From: JBGZFC01 sp041846575
GTDB taxonomy: Bacteria > Bacteroidota > Bacteroidia > Bacteroidales > Dysgonomonadaceae
Direction of reading: 5' to 3'
Length of the DNA: 18,043 nt
NCBI GenBank assembly: GCA_041846575.1
Contig: JBGZFC010000093.1
Coordinates: 1 to 18,043 of the forward strand
A program made the translations under genes and the position numbers. Below the pieces are notes generated by a model, which saw only the letters and a program-made list of their open reading frames with translations, did not search any database and had not been told where the DNA came from. Below, in pieces: positions 7,423 to 14,457 of this stretch (its first letter is position 1; every line of letters starts with the position of its first letter).

Positions 7423-10326
7423 ATGAACTTGAAAAAGGTAATAACCATGTCGTTGTTTGCAATATCGCTGACTGTATCGGCTCAGAACGTAATTCCGAAA
7501 ATGAAAATTATACATGAAGCGAATGCTAATCCGATGGTATTACAAGAATTGCATCTCGACATCTATGTGTTGGGACGTACGGCTGTTACCACTATGGATA
7601 TGGTTTTCTACAATCCGAACGACCGTGTGATGGAGGGCGAATTTGAGTTCCCGTTGGGCGACGGACAACAAGTTTCGCGGTTTGCACTCGATATCGACGG
7701 TAAACTGAGAGAAGGAGTAGTGGTCGATAAGACGCAAGGACGCAAAGCGTTCGAAAATATCGTCAGACGCAATGTAGATCCCGGATTGCTCGAAAAAACA
7801 GAAGGCAATAACTTCAAAGCAAGGGTTTATCCTATGCCGGCCAAAGGAACGCGTCGTGTGCTGATAGCCTTTGAACAGGAATTGTACGAAAAAGATGGTA
7901 AAGATTTCTATTTTCTGCCGATTAAAGGGGAAACCAAGGTGGACAAATTTACGCTCAAAGCCGAAATTGTTTCACGTTTTGTAGAGGTAGATACGGAAAA
8001 TTCACTCAATATCCCTTTTAAGAATTGGAGGAATTCGTACATCTCTGAGATGAGCAAGACCGATTTTACGTTGAAAGAGAATATCGTGTTACTTTTTCCC
8101 AAAGAGGAAAAACCGCAAGTAGTTGTAGCTTCGCAAGCCGAACAAACTTATTTTTACGGTCATCTGATGCTACAAAACAGAGCGTCCAATCTCAAAACAT
8201 TGCCAAAAAAGATTGTGATTTTGTGGGATGCTTCCAATTCGAGACGAAAATGCAGTATCGAAAAAGAAATACGATTGCTTGATTCCTATTTCAGTCAAGT
8301 GAAAAATGCGGAGATACAACTGAATGTATTTCATATTCACTCTTTACCGACAGAGTCGTTTCTTCTGAAAGACGGCAATTGGAGTTCCTTGCATTCACGT
8401 CTCGAAAAAGTGATTTACGACGGAGCTACCAGCCTGCAAGCTATGTCGTTTCCGGCAGAGGCTGACGAATACCTTATTTTCACCGATGGTATTTTCAATT
8501 TCGGCAATGAAGAACGTGATTTTGCAAAACTGGCTCAAAATATTAAGAAGCCAGTTTATATCATCAATTCAAATGCAATAGCCAACACCGATAAGCTCAA
8601 ATATCTGGCTTTTTCGACCAGTGGAATTTTAATTGATTTGACACGTCAGGAAGCCGAGAAATCAGCAACCGAAATATTACACTCCCCCTATAAACTAATT
8701 GATGTAAAAGTGATTTCGGGAAAGGTATCCAATTTATTTCCAGGTACGAATACTATTGTTTCCGATGCAAATTTCACTTTATCGGGAGAGTTGTTGAGTG
8801 AATCGGCAGAACTCGAACTTTCGTTTGGATACGATAATCAAACGTCTCGGAAACAGACGCTTGTAATAAAAAAAGAGACAGAAAACGATGAGAAAAAGTT
8901 TGCTTTGCTTCGGCGTGTTTGGGCAGAAAAGAAAATTGCACAATGGCAGTCGAAAGGCAAACCACAAGCCGAGATTGATGCAATTGGAAAAGCATTTGGT
9001 ATTGTAACCGCCGGAACATCGCTTATCGTTTTGGAGAGATTGGAGGATTACGTGCAATATAAAATTGTTCCGCCGACCGAGTGGAAGGAACTCTATTTCT
9101 CAATACTTAAAAAACAGGATGCAGACGAAAAAGAGGCAAAAAAACAGAAAGAGAAAGAAAAAGAACAGATAATTAAAGAGGTGATCGAACTTTCGGAAAA
9201 GCAAACCAAATGGTGGAAAACTAAATTTCCTGTAATAAGCAAAGCGACTCATTCAAAAAGGGTGGCATCTTTCTCTCGTGAAGAAGAAATAGTACCGTCT
9301 CCGCCTGTTGAGTATATGGCAGAAGAGGCTTCTGTGCTTGGTGTAGCCACAGATGAGCGTGCCTTTAGCTCCGATTTGCAAAAAGATGAAGTTTTTGAAA
9401 AAAATGTACCACAAACCTCATCGATACAGATTCAACTTAACGAATGGAGTCCGGAAACACCCTATCTGAAAGTTCTGGAATACACCGATGCCGAAAAGTC
9501 GTATGAAACCTATCAGAAAATGAAGGACGAATATGGTGAAATGCCCGCATTTTATGTAGATGCCGCCGATTATTTTTTCAAGAAAGGCAAGAAAGACGCG
9601 GCGTTGCTGATTATTTCGAATTTGGCAGAGCTAAACCTCGAAGAGGCGCAGGTGCTACGTATATTGGGACAAAAACTTACTCAATACGGTTTTTCCGGAG
9701 AGGCTGTATTTATCTACCGAAAAGTATTGAAAATACGCGAAGAAGAGCCGCAGTCGTATCGTGATTTAGGCTTGGCTTTAGCGCAAAACAACCTTTTTGA
9801 TGAGGCAATAAAAATGCTTTATGAAGTAGTTTCCAATTCTTGGGACGGACGTTTCACGGGCATACAGCTTATTGCGATGAACGAGATAAACAGTATTGCA
9901 AACACACATAAAGGCGTAGATATTTCGTTTGTGAATCCCAAATTGATTAAAAATGAGCCGGTTGATATTCGTGTTATATTAACATGGGATACGGATAATT
10001 CCGATATGGATTTATGGGTAACCGACCCGAAAAAAGAGAAATGTTATTACAACAATCAATTGACTTATCTGGGTGGAAAAATATCCAATGATATCACAGG
10101 AGGTTACGGACCGGAAGAGTTTATGCTGAAAAAGGCAGTAAAAGGTAATTACGTAATAGAAGTCAATTATTACGGTACAAGGTCTCAGAAGCAGTTGTTT
10201 CCCGTGAGTTTGCGCATTGAGTTTTTTACCGATTTCGGCAAACCCTCTCAACAGAAAAAAGAAACGGTTGTTCGATTGACTGACCAAAAAGAAATAATCA
10301 ACGTAGGAGAGTTTTTATTTAAATAG
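7423..10326 (+). CDS. Secreted VIT-vWA-TPR-DUF2135 protein
   Basis: A 967-residue exported protein of unknown function. Residues 1-21 are a Sec signal peptide ending VSAQ. A VIT (inter-alpha-trypsin-like) domain covers about 37-155, with the characteristic EGEFEFPLGDGQQVSRF (71-87) and AFEQELYEKDG. A von Willebrand A domain covers about 262-410 with a full MIDAS: D269-x-S271-x-S273, T336 and D355. Residues 528-540 contain TAGTSLIVLE, a segment usual in bacterial VIT-vWA proteins. A Lys/Glu-rich, probably coiled-coil stretch lies at about 563-595, TPR-like helices at about 685-815, and a DUF2135 (YfaP-like) domain at about 846-945 with TWDTDNSDMDLWVTDP. It likely acts in the periplasm or at the envelope as a metal-dependent adhesion or scaffold protein. 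It lies 38 bp upstream of ftcD, so ftcD may depend on its transcript. No sortase or obvious partner is present. Confidence 0.88.
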   Translation: MNLKKVITMSLFAISLTVSAQNVIPKMKIIHEANANPMVLQELHLDIYVLGRTAVTTMDMVFYNPNDRVMEGEFEFPLGDGQQVSRFALDIDGKLREGVVVDKTQGRKAFENIVRRNVDPGLLEKTEGNNFKARVYPMPAKGTRRVLIAFEQELYEKDGKDFYFLPIKGETKVDKFTLKAEIVSRFVEVDTENSLNIPFKNWRNSYISEMSKTDFTLKENIVLLFPKEEKPQVVVASQAEQTYFYGHLMLQNRASNLKTLPKKIVILWDASNSRRKCSIEKEIRLLDSYFSQVKNAEIQLNVFHIHSLPTESFLLKDGNWSSLHSRLEKVIYDGATSLQAMSFPAEADEYLIFTDGIFNFGNEERDFAKLAQNIKKPVYIINSNAIANTDKLKYLAFSTSGILIDLTRQEAEKSATEILHSPYKLIDVKVISGKVSNLFPGTNTIVSDANFTLSGELLSESAELELSFGYDNQTSRKQTLVIKKETENDEKKFALLRRVWAEKKIAQWQSKGKPQAEIDAIGKAFGIVTAGTSLIVLERLEDYVQYKIVPPTEWKELYFSILKKQDADEKEAKKQKEKEKEQIIKEVIELSEKQTKWWKTKFPVISKATHSKRVASFSREEEIVPSPPVEYMAEEASVLGVATDERAFSSDLQKDEVFEKNVPQTSSIQIQLNEWSPETPYLKVLEYTDAEKSYETYQKMKDEYGEMPAFYVDAADYFFKKGKKDAALLIISNLAELNLEEAQVLRILGQKLTQYGFSGEAVFIYRKVLKIREEEPQSYRDLGLALAQNNLFDEAIKMLYEVVSNSWDGRFTGIQLIAMNEINSIANTHKGVDISFVNPKLIKNEPVDIRVILTWDTDNSDMDLWVTDPKKEKCYYNNQLTYLGGKISNDITGGYGPEEFMLKKAVKGNYVIEVNYYGTRSQKQLFPVSLRIEFFTDFGKPSQQKKETVVRLTDQKEIINVGEFLFK

Positions 10327-10364
10327 ATACTATAATTTACAAAAAAAAATAACAGAAAACCATT

Positions 10365-11261
10365 ATGAACAAAATCGTAGAATGCGTTCCCAATTTCAGT
10401 GAAGGACGCGACAAACAAAAAATTGAAAAAATTGTAGATTGCTTTCGTGGCAAAAACGATGTCAAACTGCTCGATTACAGCAGCGACGAAGACCACAACC
10501 GTTCGGTAGTAACCGTAGTAGGCGAACCCGAAGCATTGAAAGCAGCCGTTATTGAAGCTATCGGCAAAGCGGTTGAGCTTATCGATATGACTCAACATCA
10601 AGGACAGCATCCGCGTATGGGTGCGGTGGACGTAGTACCGTTTATTCCCATCAAAGGAGTTACGACAGAGGAAGCTGTTGCTCTTTCAAAAGAAGTGGCA
10701 AAAGAAGTGGGCGAACGTTACAATTTTCCTGTTTTCCTTTATGAAAAATCGGCTTCTGCTCCTCATCGCGAAAACTTGGCGGCTATCCGTAAAGGCGAGT
10801 TTGAAGGTATGGGCGAAAAAATAAAACAACCTGAATGGAAACCCGACTTTGGTCCTGATACACAACACCCCACTGCCGGAACGGTAGCTATAGGTGCACG
10901 CATGCCGTTGGTAGCTTACAACGTGAATTTGAATACCAATGACCTGTCTATTGCCGATGCCATTGCAAAAAAAGTACGTTTTATAGGTGGTGGATTGCGT
11001 TTCTGCAAAGGAATGGGCGTAGAACTCAAAGAACGCGGTATTGTGCAAGTATCCATGAACTTGACCGATTACACCAAAACTGCGGTATATCGTGCTCACG
11101 AAATGGTGCGTATGGAAGCTCAACGTTACGGTGTGTCCATCGTGGGAAGCGAAGTTATCGGGTTGGTGCCTATGATGGCATTGATTGATTGTGCCGAATA
11201 CTATTTGGGTATCGAAAACTTCAAAGCGGAACAAATTCTCGAATCAAGAATTATGGAATAA
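10365..11261 (+). CDS. ftcD: Glutamate formimidoyltransferase
   Basis: Transfers the formimino group of N-formimino-L-glutamate to tetrahydrofolate, giving glutamate and 5-formimino-THF (EC 2.1.2.5). At 298 residues it corresponds only to the formiminotransferase domain of the bifunctional animal FTCD. Visible signatures are the N-terminal VECVPNFSEGRD (5-16), DEDHNRSVVT (41-50) and GQHPRMGAVDVVPF (80-93), with His82 matching the catalytic histidine of mammalian FTCD, followed by GARMPLVAYNVNL. The cyclodeaminase activity is supplied by the separate fchA gene 2.5 kb downstream. It lies 38 bp after the VIT-vWA gene without an obvious promoter of its own. A long inverted repeat follows its stop codon. 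Confidence 0.95.
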   Translation: MNKIVECVPNFSEGRDKQKIEKIVDCFRGKNDVKLLDYSSDEDHNRSVVTVVGEPEALKAAVIEAIGKAVELIDMTQHQGQHPRMGAVDVVPFIPIKGVTTEEAVALSKEVAKEVGERYNFPVFLYEKSASAPHRENLAAIRKGEFEGMGEKIKQPEWKPDFGPDTQHPTAGTVAIGARMPLVAYNVNLNTNDLSIADAIAKKVRFIGGGLRFCKGMGVELKERGIVQVSMNLTDYTKTAVYRAHEMVRMEAQRYGVSIVGSEVIGLVPMMALIDCAEYYLGIENFKAEQILESRIME

Positions 11262-11269
11262 CAGTAGAG

Positions 11270-11372
11270 ACTGTATCGAAAGAAAACCACAATACTGTAT
11301 AATTTATTTGTAAAAGTTTAAACAACCTCTTAGGCAATGACAAAAAATTAGCAGTTATTCTTTTGATACGGT
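11270..11372. repeat. Long-range 13-bp inverted repeat between ftcD and pnuC
   Basis: ACTGTATCGAAAG (11270-11282) pairs with CTTTTGATACGGT (11360-11372) along all 13 positions, with two G-T wobbles. TTTTT follows almost directly (11372-11376). The enclosed 77 nt could hold further helices. It begins 9 nt after the ftcD stop and ends 15 nt before the pnuC ATG. Possible readings are a large structured terminator or attenuator, a cis-regulatory leader for pnuC, or a small MITE-like remnant whose ends are these repeats. The sequence itself does not decide between them. Confidence 0.5.
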
Positions 11373-11387
11373 TTTTACAATAATAAG

Positions 11388-11966
11388 ATGAATTATCTCG
11401 AACTATTTGCCGCATTGCTCGGTATAATCAGCGTTTGGTATGCCCGAAAGGAAAACATACTGGTTTTTCCTGTCGGGATTGCCAACGTGCTTATTTATGT
11501 CTATATTTGTATGGAAGCACGGCTATATGCCAACGCGGGAATTAATGCTATCTATTTTCTGTCGAACACGTACGGATGGTTTATGTGGTCGAGAAAAAAC
11601 GAGAACAATGAGCGACTAAAAATTACAGGCAACACAAAGAAACATAATTGGTTATCATGGATTTTTATAGTGATAATTTACTTCATAGTTCTCTATATTT
11701 TACGTCAGGTAAATCAGAGCGATGCCGGCTATCTGCAATCGTATGTACCGTATGTGGATTCGTTTAATACTGCATTTTTTTTAGTGGCAACCGTACTGAT
11801 GGCGGTAAAGAAAGTCGAAAATTGGATGTTTTGGATTATCGGAGATGCGGTTTCCGTGCCCATCTACCTGTCTCAAGGATTGTATTTCACGAGTGTACAA
11901 TATACCGTTTTTCTTGTGTTGGCGATACTGGGATATAGGGAGTGGAAGAGGAAAATTAAGAATTAA
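11388..11966 (+). CDS. pnuC: PnuC-family nicotinamide riboside (or related) transporter
   Basis: A 192-residue polytopic inner-membrane protein with about seven hydrophobic segments, normal for PnuC, a facilitator that takes up nicotinamide riboside which is then trapped by phosphorylation. Family features include the N-terminal GIISVWYARKENILVFPVGI (14-33), the aromatic NTYGWFMWSR segment (60-69) and the paired second-repeat segment NWMFWIIGDAVSVPIYLSQG (144-163). Family members also carry thiamin (PnuT) or deoxynucleoside substrates. No thiamin gene or TPP-riboswitch-like sequence is nearby, so nicotinamide riboside is the default guess. It interrupts the hut series between ftcD and hutI. 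HutU needs NAD+, so a link through cofactor supply is possible but unproven. The stop codon lies inside a heptamer repeat. Confidence 0.87.
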   Translation: MNYLELFAALLGIISVWYARKENILVFPVGIANVLIYVYICMEARLYANAGINAIYFLSNTYGWFMWSRKNENNERLKITGNTKKHNWLSWIFIVIIYFIVLYILRQVNQSDAGYLQSYVPYVDSFNTAFFLVATVLMAVKKVENWMFWIIGDAVSVPIYLSQGLYFTSVQYTVFLVLAILGYREWKRKIKN

Positions 11967-11987
11967 GAATTAAGAAATTAAGAATTA
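11954..11987. repeat. Short tandem heptamer repeat (AATTAAG)
   Basis: AATTAAG occurs at 11954, 11961, 11968 and 11976, with one extra A before the last unit and a partial unit to 11987. The array overlaps the last codons and the stop of pnuC. Such AT-rich heptamer arrays are common low-complexity sequence between Bacteroidota genes. No function can be assigned. Confidence 0.75.
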
Positions 11988-12278
11988 CAAATTACTAAAG
12001 AGAGATTTTAAAGTAAATGCGAAGGTTTTAGAATCTATTTTTTAGGGTAATAAGAGTAGGTGTAGATAGGTTTTTTAACATGAACTTGGATGTAATGATT
12101 TTTATATTTAATTGATAAAATAAATAAGTTGATAATATTATGATTGTATTGTATTTTTACTCTATTAAGGTTTTATTATTACAAAAATCAAGGATTAAAG
12201 CTATAATTAAAAACCTTATTTATTTCAATTAGAACTTAGTTAGCAATAATAGGCACACATAACAATACCTTATTATCT
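11988..12278. other. AT-rich intergenic region between pnuC and hutI
   Basis: With its flanks this is a 389-bp stretch without a credible gene. It contains a 9-bp inverted repeat, TAAGGTTTT (12166-12174) and AAAACCTTA (12210-12218), separated by 35 nt. This could be a weak end-of-transcript hairpin for pnuC or a protein-binding site upstream of the hutI promoter. Apart from that repeat and the -7 box just downstream I see nothing recognisable. Confidence 0.5.
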
Positions 12279-12286
12279 TATTTTTG
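12279..12286 (+). promoter_or_regulatory. -7 promoter box upstream of hutI
   Basis: TATTTTTG matches TAnnTTTG exactly and lies 69 bp before the hutI ATG, which would give a leader of about 60 nt. No TTTG-like -33 element occurs at the expected distance, so the call rests on the -7 box and its position after a long gene-free stretch. It suggests that hutI-fchA-hutH can be transcribed independently of hutU. Confidence 0.45.
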
Positions 12287-12355
12287 TAGAATAAAGTTAA
12301 AGAACAATAAGCAATTCTATTAAAATCGTAAATCCGAAATCGTAAATGAAAGTAT

Positions 12356-13603
12356 ATGAACAACCTGATTATAAAAAACGCTTCGCAAGTAGTTACTTGC
12401 AGCGGATTTGCCGGAAAACGCGGCAAAGAAATGAACAACATGCATGTGATTGAAAACGGAACGGTTATCGTTACCGATGGTATTATATCGCACGTGCTAA
12501 AACAAGGAGAAGCTATTCCCGTAAACGAATCCGATTACACAGTTATTTCTGCCGAAGGTAAAGCATTACTTCCCGGATTTGTAGATTCGCACACACATTT
12601 TGTATTTGGCGGTTATCGCGAAGAGGAATTTTCGTGGCGGATGCGAGGCGACAGCTATATGGATATTATGAATCGTGGCGGCGGAATTGTAAACACAACA
12701 AGAGCTACGCGTGAGGCATCGGAAGATGAACTTTTTGCATCCGGAAAGATGCGTTTAGATGCCATGATGAAGCTCGGCATAACTACCGTGGAGGGCAAAA
12801 GCGGTTACGGACTCGATAAGGAGACCGAACTGAAACAGTTGCGCGTGATGCGTCGCCTAAACAATGAACACCCGATGGATATCGTATCCACTTTTATGGG
12901 AGCACATGCAACACCTGCCGAATGGAAGGGCAGGGAAGACGAATTCCTCGATTACAATATCAACGAAGTAATGCCTGCTGTGGCACAAGAAAAATTGGCT
13001 GAATGTGCCGATATCTTCTGCGAAAAGAATGTGTTTACTATTGAACAGTCACGTCGATATTTGCAAGCCGCTCGTGAACATGGTTTTAAATTGAAAATTC
13101 ACGCTGACGAAATCGTACAGTTTGGCGGTGCCGAATTGGCTGCCGAACTTTGTTGTCTTTCTGCCGACCATCTGTTGCAAGCATCGGACGAGGGAATTAA
13201 CGCCATGGCAAAAGCGGGTGTAGTTTCTACTATCCTTCCGTTAACGGCTTTCTCTCTTCGAGAAGAGTTTGCTCGAGCACGTACGATGATTGATTCGGAC
13301 TGCATCGTGGCTCTTGCAACCGATTTGAATCCGGGAAGTTCGTTTTCGGCATCGGCTCCGTTGCTTTTCGCGTTGGCATGTATCTATATGAAAATGTCGC
13401 CCGAAGAGGCAGTTACCGCCTTCACTATAAACGGTGCGGCTGCTGTTGGCAGAGCCGATAAAATCGGAAGTATCGACATCGGCAAACAGGGCGATTTTGT
13501 GTTGTTGCAATTTCCGTCGTACAAGTTCTTGCCCTATCACGTGGGTATGAATATTGTGGATACGGTTATTAAAAACGGCAAAATAGTTGTTGAAAACCAA
13601 TAG
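12356..13603 (+). CDS. hutI: Imidazolonepropionase
   Basis: Hydrolyses 4-imidazolone-5-propionate to N-formimino-L-glutamate (EC 3.5.2.7), the third step of histidine degradation, in the cytoplasm. It is a 415-residue metal-dependent amidohydrolase of standard length. The metal-binding residues are in place: H79 and H81 in PGFVDSHTHFVFGG, H249 in KIHADE, H272 in SADHL and D323 in ATDLNPGSS. The substrate-site segment GKSGYGLDKETELKQLR (147-163) is typical of HutI. The ATG at 12356 gives an N-terminus (MNNLIIKNASQVVT) aligned with the usual beta-sandwich start of the family. It is followed by fchA after 153 bp. Confidence 0.96.
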   Translation: MNNLIIKNASQVVTCSGFAGKRGKEMNNMHVIENGTVIVTDGIISHVLKQGEAIPVNESDYTVISAEGKALLPGFVDSHTHFVFGGYREEEFSWRMRGDSYMDIMNRGGGIVNTTRATREASEDELFASGKMRLDAMMKLGITTVEGKSGYGLDKETELKQLRVMRRLNNEHPMDIVSTFMGAHATPAEWKGREDEFLDYNINEVMPAVAQEKLAECADIFCEKNVFTIEQSRRYLQAAREHGFKLKIHADEIVQFGGAELAAELCCLSADHLLQASDEGINAMAKAGVVSTILPLTAFSLREEFARARTMIDSDCIVALATDLNPGSSFSASAPLLFALACIYMKMSPEEAVTAFTINGAAAVGRADKIGSIDIGKQGDFVLLQFPSYKFLPYHVGMNIVDTVIKNGKIVVENQ

Positions 13604-13700
13604 CTTAAAACGTAATTGCGATGAATTATTTAAAATGCTTGTAGCGACAATTAAAACATCAAAAAATAGATATAAAAATAAAAAATAAGTAATAAACATC

Positions 13701-13739
13701 GAAAAACTAAATGCTAAAACTATTGGTTTTTAGTTTTTC
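13701..13739. repeat. AT-rich hairpin between hutI and fchA
   Basis: GAAAAACTAAA (13701-13711) pairs perfectly with TTTAGTTTTTC (13729-13739) around a 17-nt loop that can itself pair partly (AAAAC with GTTTT). It lies in the 153-bp gap between hutI and fchA, 17 nt before the fchA ATG. No T-run follows on the plus strand beyond the stem, so it is a weak terminator. It could modulate fchA translation or message processing. Nothing else was recognised in the gap. Confidence 0.45.
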
Positions 13740-13756
13740 ACATTTAACTATTTAAT

Positions 13757-14383
13757 ATGAAATTACAAGATTTATCATTAAAACAATTTTTAGAACAAAC
13801 ATCATCGAACGAACCTGTTCCGGGTGGTGGTAGTGTATCAGCTTTAAACGGTGCAATTGCATCTTCATTGGCTCAAATGTTGGCAGGTCTTACAATAGGC
13901 AGAAAAAACTATGTTGAAGTAGAAGATTTGATGAAAGAGTATATGCAAAAATTTGAAACTTATCGCACTCATTTCTTGAATGATATCGACAGAGACAGTG
14001 ATGCATATAACTTGGTTATGAACGCATTTAAATTGCCAAAAGATAGTGATGAGGAAAAAGCTATCCGAAGCGAAAAAATTCAAGAAGCTACAAAAGTTGC
14101 ATCTTTAGTGCCGATGGAAATAGCCGAACGTGCTTTCGAAATGTTAGGTTTTATAGCCGAAACAACTCGTAAAGGCAATAAAAATGCAATTACAGACGGT
14201 TGCGTAGCAATGATGACTTGTCGTACAGCTGTTTTGGGTGCGTTGCTAAATGTTCGTATCAACTTGGGCGGGCTAAAAGATGCCGATTTTGTAAAAGAGA
14301 TGGCTGAAAAGTGCAACCGCATCGAGAGAGAGACTATTGCGAAAGAGAAAGAGATAACCGATTGGGTAAGCACACAACTATAA
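13757..14383 (+). CDS. fchA: Formimidoyltetrahydrofolate cyclodeaminase
   Basis: Converts 5-formimino-THF to 5,10-methenyl-THF with release of ammonia (EC 4.3.1.4), completing the folate branch of histidine degradation. The 208-residue protein matches the cyclodeaminase domain of bifunctional FTCD. The N-terminal PVPGGGSVSALNGAIASSL (21-39) is the family's folate-site signature, and the DRDSDAYNLVMNAFKLPK segment (about 78-95) is also characteristic. The protein is expected to be all-alpha and dimeric. It sits between hutI and hutH, apart from its partner ftcD. A terminator-like hairpin follows before hutH, so expression of fchA and hutH may be uncoupled. Confidence 0.94.
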   Translation: MKLQDLSLKQFLEQTSSNEPVPGGGSVSALNGAIASSLAQMLAGLTIGRKNYVEVEDLMKEYMQKFETYRTHFLNDIDRDSDAYNLVMNAFKLPKDSDEEKAIRSEKIQEATKVASLVPMEIAERAFEMLGFIAETTRKGNKNAITDGCVAMMTCRTAVLGALLNVRINLGGLKDADFVKEMAEKCNRIERETIAKEKEITDWVSTQL

Positions 14384-14399
14384 AATCAAAATAAGGGTA

Positions 14400-14441
14400 A
14401 TCGGGATATAACTCCATTTTATTTATAACCCGATACTTTTT
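14400..14441 (+). terminator. Terminator-like hairpin between fchA and hutH
   Basis: ATCGGG (14400-14405) pairs with CCCGAT (14429-14434). After one A/A mismatch, TATAA (14407-14411) pairs with TTATA (14423-14427). The T-run TTTTT at 14437-14441 follows. This has the form of an intrinsic terminator 17 nt after the fchA stop and 16 nt before the hutH ATG. If real, it would cut or attenuate readthrough into hutH, the first enzyme of the pathway. No competing antiterminator helix was evident by eye. Confidence 0.55.
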
Positions 14442-14457
14442 ATATTAAGTTTGAGTT

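Noticed and set aside
10686..11234. 182-codon open frame on the minus strand inside ftcD
   Set aside because: It is fully antisense to a well-supported gene, and its translation is rich in His, Phe and Arg without any recognisable motif, as expected from a shadow frame.
11262..11387. TPP or other known riboswitch before pnuC
   Set aside because: No conserved TPP core segments were visible, and the only clear structure is the 13-bp stem, so no riboswitch class is claimed.
11954..11987. Heptamer array at the pnuC end as a phase-variation switch
   Set aside because: The stop codon falls within the first repeat units, so changes in repeat number would hardly alter the protein, and the array is typical intergenic low complexity.
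13241..13699. 152-codon minus-strand open frame over the end of hutI
   Set aside because: It is antisense to conserved hutI sequence, and the translated product shows no domain or signal.
14446..14453. TAAGTTTG as a -7 promoter box for hutH
   Set aside because: It matches the consensus, but transcription would start at about the hutH ATG, and no good -33 box is present, so it is probably a chance match.
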